10,605 nt of DNA, taken from the NCBI GenBank assembly GCA_030635005.1, contig DAOVZS010000062.1:1-10605 (forward strand), written 5' to 3'. Below are positions 6,743-10,605 of the stretch, in pieces. Position numbers and translations under genes: made by a program. Position 1 is the first letter of the stretch; the number at the start of each line of letters is the position of its first letter. The notes under the pieces were generated by a model. The model had not been told where the DNA came from. It did not search any database and saw nothing but the letters and a program-made list of their open reading frames with translations. The DNA comes from Thiomargarita sp. GTDB taxonomy: Bacteria > Pseudomonadota > Gammaproteobacteria > Beggiatoales > Beggiatoaceae.

Positions 6743-8539
6743 TTATAGTGTGACACGATCAACCTCTGCCAATGAAGTCAAACCATCCTTTGCCTTTTTT
6801 AAGCCAGATTTTCGCAAATCAGGAATCCCTTCACGTTCTGCTTGATCAGCTAAATCAATAGCTGTCTTGCCATCCATAATTAATCGTTTCATTTCGTCTG
6901 AAATCGGCATTACTTGATAAATACCGACACGTCCCTTGTAACCCGATTCTCCACATCTATCACATCCTTTTGGATTAGGTCCATATAATTTGAGTTCGGG
7001 AATGTCCTCTTCTGTAAAACCAGCATCTCTTAATACAGAATCAGGAAGTTTTTCTTCTACTTTACACTTACAAAGACGACGACATAAGCGTTGTGCCATA
7101 ATGAGATTGACAGCTGTGGCAATTGCAAAAGGTTTAATGCCCATATCAATCATACGCGTCAATGTTTGGGGGGCATCATTAGTATGTAACGTAGACATCA
7201 CCATGTGACCAGTCGTTGCGGCCTTAATAGCAATACCTCCTGTTTCAAGATCTCGTATTTCTCCCACTAATATGATATCAGGATCTTGTCGTAGAAAGGC
7301 TTTCAGTGCCTTGCTGAACGTCATACCTGTTTTTTCATCAATTTGAACTTGATTAACACCGGGAAGGTTAATTTCCACAGGATCTTCAGCTGTGGAGATA
7401 TTGACACCTTCGGTGTTAAGAATATTAATACCGGTGTAAAGGGAGACTGTTTTACCACTTCCTGTAGGACCAGTCACTAAAACCATACCATAAGGATTGG
7501 CAAGTGCTGCAAGATAAAGACGTTTTTGTTCTTCTTCATAGCCCAGAATATCAATATTAAGGTTAGCCGCTGAGGAATCAAGAATACGCATTACGATCTT
7601 TTCACCCCACAATGTGGGACAAGTACTCACCCGAAAATCAATAGAAAATGTGTCAGACATTTTGAGTTTGATGCGTCCATCTTGTGGCACACGACGTTCT
7701 GACACATCCAAGCGTGACATCACCTTAATACGTGCAGCCAATTTTCTTGCGGGTTTGGGAGAAAACGTTGCAATCTCTTGAAGCATACCATCAACGCGAA
7801 ATCGTACCCGATACATTTTTTCATAAGGTTCAAAATGTAAATCAGAAGCGCCCATATCTATGGCCTTGTGGAGCATTTTATGCACAAATTTAACAATAGG
7901 GGCTTCTTCTTCCTCTTTGTCGTCTTTTGTATCTGCCTTCTCCTCCTCTTCCTCTCCTTCGTCTAAATCAGTAAAAGAATCATTCCCACTGTCTGCATAA
8001 GCACTCATCGTGCTATCAATGAGTTTAATAGCCTTTTCAATCGTTTGGGCGAGCTTATTTAAATCAACTACAATTGCTGAGGTTGCCATTTTAGCAGAAA
8101 ACCCCATAGATTTAAGCCCGTCTTTATTTGCGGGATCAGAAACTGCAATATATAAGTGCTGACCCCGCTTAAAAATGGGAATGGCTAAAGCAGAATTTTC
8201 TTCTTTATATTTTTGTAATTGTTTTTTTAACGATTCCACACCGACAAGTTCAATAAGATTCTCATTAAGTTCAATGCTAGTGATATCTAATAATGGAAAA
8301 TTAAATTCTTCGGCAGCAGCTTGAGCAACATCAGAGCTATCAACCAATTTTTCTTGTACCACATACGTGACAAATGATGATGATTTCGTTTTATCAAATG
8401 CTGTTTGTGCGTCTTTCTCTTTCAATAATCCTTTTTTAACTAAATTACGTGCTATTCCGAGCAGTGTAATTTTTTTCACTTTTTTTGATTTGTTGTCTTC
8501 TACGTTTGTGTATTCAGTATCTTCAGATGTTGTAGACAT
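6743..8539 (-). CDS. pilB: Type IV pilus assembly (extension) ATPase
   Basis: Hexameric cytoplasmic ATPase that powers pilus extension. The 598 residues are about 30 more than is common for PilB. The N-terminal T2SSE_N/MshEN-type domain covers about 25-175. A very acidic linker (about 187-213) follows, then the ATPase core: VKFVHKMLHKAIDMGASDLHFEP region (216-238), Walker A GPTGSGKT (357-364), Asp box STAEDPVEI (382-390), Walker B DIILVGEIRD (421-430) and His box TGHMVMSTLHTND (443-455). The zinc-binding region has C490/C492 (and C486) before CDRC (C526/C529), so the first half reads CxC rather than the usual CxxC. ATG 8539 has only a weak ribosome site. The next in-frame Met is at 144, inside the N-terminal domain, so this start is retained. 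It lies 32 bases after trpG and 56 before pilC. Confidence 0.97.
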   Translation of the reverse strand: MSTTSEDTEYTNVEDNKSKKVKKITLLGIARNLVKKGLLKEKDAQTAFDKTKSSSFVTYVVQEKLVDSSDVAQAAAEEFNFPLLDITSIELNENLIELVGVESLKKQLQKYKEENSALAIPIFKRGQHLYIAVSDPANKDGLKSMGFSAKMATSAIVVDLNKLAQTIEKAIKLIDSTMSAYADSGNDSFTDLDEGEEEEEKADTKDDKEEEEAPIVKFVHKMLHKAIDMGASDLHFEPYEKMYRVRFRVDGMLQEIATFSPKPARKLAARIKVMSRLDVSERRVPQDGRIKLKMSDTFSIDFRVSTCPTLWGEKIVMRILDSSAANLNIDILGYEEEQKRLYLAALANPYGMVLVTGPTGSGKTVSLYTGINILNTEGVNISTAEDPVEINLPGVNQVQIDEKTGMTFSKALKAFLRQDPDIILVGEIRDLETGGIAIKAATTGHMVMSTLHTNDAPQTLTRMIDMGIKPFAIATAVNLIMAQRLCRRLCKCKVEEKLPDSVLRDAGFTEEDIPELKLYGPNPKGCDRCGESGYKGRVGIYQVMPISDEMKRLIMDGKTAIDLADQAEREGIPDLRKSGLKKAKDGLTSLAEVDRVTL

Positions 8540-8570
8540 ATTTCAAGTTTATTGTATAGTTATATGAATC

Positions 8571-8599
8571 ATTATATTGTTAGAAAATTTCTGAGTAAC
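8571..8599 (-). promoter_or_regulatory. Weak candidate promoter for pilB
   Basis: The minus strand carries an exact TATAAT (8576-8571) overlapping the trpG stop codon. A poor -35 match GTTACT (8599-8594, 3 of 6) lies 17 bases upstream. The predicted leader before pilB ATG would be about 25 bases. In such AT-rich DNA this may be chance. It is offered because pilus genes are not expected to depend wholly on a trp promoter. Confidence 0.22.
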
Positions 8600-9150
8600 G
8601 CATGTCCTTCTTGTGTCAAGATAGATTCTGGATGAAATTGTACACCGAAAATGGGTAATTCTTTATGTTGTATCCCCATAATCTCTTCTTTTGAACCTGT
8701 CGAAGATTGTGTCCATGCGGTTATTTCAAAACAATCAGGTAGTGTCGTTTTTTCAATAACGAGACTATGGTAACGTGTTGCCTCAAAAGGATTGGATAAT
8801 CTTTGAAAAATACCTGTACCCGTATGGTAAATCATGGAAGTTTTACCATGCATAATTTTATGTGCATGAACAATTTTTCCTCCAAAAGCTTGCCCAATAC
8901 TTTGATGTCCAAGGCACACACCAAGCAAAGGTATTTTTTTCGAAAATGCTTGAATAACTGCAATAGAAATTCCCGCTTTATCGGGAGTACACGGACCTGG
9001 AGAAATCACTATTTTTTTTGGGGCTAATGTTTCAATCTCATTTAGGTCAATTTGATCATTACGAAAAACTTTTACTTGTGCTCCTAATTCACCAAAATAT
9101 TGTACAAGGTTATAGGTGAAAGAGTCATAATTATCTATCATCAATAACAT
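8572..9150 (-). CDS. trpG: Anthranilate synthase component II (glutamine amidotransferase)
   Basis: A class I glutamine amidotransferase that releases ammonia from glutamine and passes it to TrpE for anthranilate synthesis in tryptophan biosynthesis. It has 192 residues, the usual size for a stand-alone TrpG/PabA. It shows the typical start MLLMIDNYDSFTYNLVQYFG, oxyanion-strand VISPGPCTPD (48-57), nucleophile C79 in LLGVCLGHQ, and the catalytic pair H173 and E175 in VQFHPES. ATG 9150 lies 6 bases after the trpE stop; its AAGGA site (9165-9161) overlaps the last trpE codons, so the pair is coupled. It is not fused to TrpD. The same subunit can serve as PabA in folate synthesis in some bacteria, which sequence alone cannot exclude, but the trpE neighbour makes TrpG the natural name. 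Confidence 0.95.
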   Translation of the reverse strand: MLLMIDNYDSFTYNLVQYFGELGAQVKVFRNDQIDLNEIETLAPKKIVISPGPCTPDKAGISIAVIQAFSKKIPLLGVCLGHQSIGQAFGGKIVHAHKIMHGKTSMIYHTGTGIFQRLSNPFEATRYHSLVIEKTTLPDCFEITAWTQSSTGSKEEIMGIQHKELPIFGVQFHPESILTQEGHALLRNFLTI

Positions 9151-9156
9151 AAATTA

Positions 9157-10605
9157 TTATTCCTTTAATCCTGCAGAAGCCATTGCAACTGCTTTAAACA
9201 TAGCACGTCCTTTATTCATAGTTTCTTCCCATTCTTTTGTGGGTATAGAATCAGCAACAATCCCTGCACCAACCTGAATATGTAAAATTTGATCTTTAAT
9301 CACTGCGGTGCGGATAGCAATTGCTGTATCCATATTACCATGCCATGTGAGATATCCTACAGCTCCCCCATACACCCCCCGTTTTATCGGTTCTAATTCA
9401 TTAATGATTTCCATTGCCCGTATTTTTGGAGCACCACTTAGGGTGCCAGCTGGAAAAGTAGCACTCAAGACAGATAATGCATTAAGTTGTGGTTGTAATT
9501 GTCCCGTGACATTGGAAACAATATGCATCACATGAGAATATCGTTCTATAATCATCTTTTCAGTTAATCGGACGCTACCCGTTTTAGCTACCCGTCCAAC
9601 GTCATTTCTACCCAAATCAATAAGCATCAGGTGTTCTGCACATTCTTTGGGATCTGCAAGCAATTCTTTTTCTAAGGCTAAATCTTCAGTCTCATTATTT
9701 CCCCGAGGACGTGTTCCTGCAATGGGACGTACAGTAATTTTTTCAGCTTCTAAATGGACTAAAATTTCTGGTGAAGATCCTACAATATGAAAATCTCCTA
9801 AATCTAAAAAATACATATAGGGTGATGGATTACCACAACGTAAGGCACGATATACATTGATGGGGGGGACTTCACAAGCTATAGATAAACGTTGAGAAAG
9901 GACAACTTGCATAATATCACCTTCAACAATATATTCTTTAGCCCGATCCACCGCCTGTTCAAAATCTTGTTGGGGAAATCCTGATTTGAAATCGCTTTCT
10001 TGAATATTATGAACTGTGCTTGTATGGAGTTGGGATTGTTTTAAATTATTATTATATAAACGTTCAACTAAATGATCTAAACGTTGTTGTGCTTTAGCAT
10101 AAGCATTTGGTTGTGAGGGGTTAGCATGAATAATAAAATATAACTTTCCTTTAAGGTTATCAAAAACAACCACTTCATCAGAAACCATTAAAAGAATATC
10201 GGGTGTTTTTAATGAATCTTGAAGATTGTCTTTTGCTAAATGGGGCTCAATATAATGCACCGTCTCATAACCAAAATAACCTACTAATCCTCCCGTAAAA
10301 CGGGGTAAATCAGATAATTTTGGTACCTGAAACGTTTCAAGAAAATCTGCAATCCATACAAGTGGATTAACAGCGTGTGTTTTTTCTACGAGTGTATGAT
10401 TAGTATATACTGATACTTCATTCCCATAAACTTGCACAATGGTTTGAGCTGGTAAACCAATAATTGAGTAACGTCCCCATTTTTCACCGCCTTGCACAGA
10501 TTCAAATAAATAAGAATAAGCACCTTTAGCTAATTTTAAGTAAACACTTAAAGGCGTATCGATATCAGCCAAAATATTGTAGGTAACAAGCGGGTATTCT
10601 GATAA
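9157..10605 (-). CDS. trpE: Anthranilate synthase component I (5' end cut by window)
   Basis: Converts chorismate and ammonia to anthranilate, the first committed step to tryptophan. 482 residues are visible and the frame is open to the window edge. A TTG at 10572 could be mistaken for the start, but the 11 codons before it (LSEYPLVTYNI) continue the TrpE N-terminal segment, so the true start is probably some 15 codons beyond the window. Visible features (counting from the edge) are YLFESVQGGEKWGRYS at about 32-47, the LLES-like region bound by inhibitory tryptophan, then PYMYFLDLGDFHIVGSSPE, ITVRPIAGTRPRG, HLMLIDLGRNDVGRV, GTLSGAPKIRAMEII and the C-terminal GAGIVADSIPTKEWEET of the chorismate-binding domain. 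The N-terminal FES motif argues for TrpE rather than PabB. It ends in a double stop, TAA TAA. Confidence 0.96.
   Translation of the reverse strand, partial: LSEYPLVTYNILADIDTPLSVYLKLAKGAYSYLFESVQGGEKWGRYSIIGLPAQTIVQVYGNEVSVYTNHTLVEKTHAVNPLVWIADFLETFQVPKLSDLPRFTGGLVGYFGYETVHYIEPHLAKDNLQDSLKTPDILLMVSDEVVVFDNLKGKLYFIIHANPSQPNAYAKAQQRLDHLVERLYNNNLKQSQLHTSTVHNIQESDFKSGFPQQDFEQAVDRAKEYIVEGDIMQVVLSQRLSIACEVPPINVYRALRCGNPSPYMYFLDLGDFHIVGSSPEILVHLEAEKITVRPIAGTRPRGNNETEDLALEKELLADPKECAEHLMLIDLGRNDVGRVAKTGSVRLTEKMIIERYSHVMHIVSNVTGQLQPQLNALSVLSATFPAGTLSGAPKIRAMEIINELEPIKRGVYGGAVGYLTWHGNMDTAIAIRTAVIKDQILHIQVGAGIVADSIPTKEWEETMNKGRAMFKAVAMASAGLKE

Noticed and set aside
1..10605. CRISPR arrays, insertion sequences, tRNA or rRNA genes and other mobile features.
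   Set aside because: No regularly spaced repeats, transposase motifs, terminal inverted repeats or tRNA-like cloverleaf segments were noticed; the window is almost fully occupied by ordinary genes with similar base composition.

Overview
This is an AT-rich bacterial chromosome segment in which every supported gene lies on the minus strand, so genes are read from high to low coordinates. The PilB, PilC, PilD, CoaE and TrpE proteins look gammaproteobacterial, because pilB-pilC-pilD-coaE is the classic type IV pilus assembly block of that class. The low GC and the many sensory proteins would suit a Thiotrichales/Beggiatoaceae-like sulfur bacterium, but that placement is an impression and not a proof. 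No mobile element, CRISPR array, tRNA or rRNA was seen. The longest stretch without a gene is 110 bases.

Layout in transcription order. (1) 10605-8572: trpE, whose 5' end is cut by the window edge, then trpG 6 bases later. Together they encode the two subunits of anthranilate synthase. trpD and trpC do not follow. (2) 8539-4011: pilB, pilC, pilD and coaE. They encode the pilus extension ATPase, the inner-membrane platform protein, the prepilin peptidase and dephospho-CoA kinase. pilC, pilD and coaE are packed tightly enough (1-base gap, 16-base overlap) for translational coupling. (3) 3900-1: after a 110-base gap with a good sigma-70-type promoter, a sensory module. It holds a double-receiver response regulator, a lipoprotein of the SsuA/TauA/NMT1-like periplasmic-binding family, a CheW/PilI-like coupling protein, and the N-terminal sensor half of a large membrane receptor with a dCache-type domain, cut by the window start.

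How it fits together. Block 2 builds type IV pili. Block 3 looks like a chemosensory input branch that could feed a CheA/ChpA-type kinase outside the window. The least ordinary point is the lone substrate-binding lipoprotein with no ABC permease or ATPase beside it, placed between a response regulator and CheW plus receptor. This suggests a ligand-binding protein working with the receptor rather than with a transporter. Two gaps in the module carry inverted repeats that may tune expression between its genes.

Two start-site points matter. The apparent TTG start of trpE at 10572 is internal, because homologous sequence continues to the window edge. coaE most likely begins at ATG 4616 rather than at TTG 4658.
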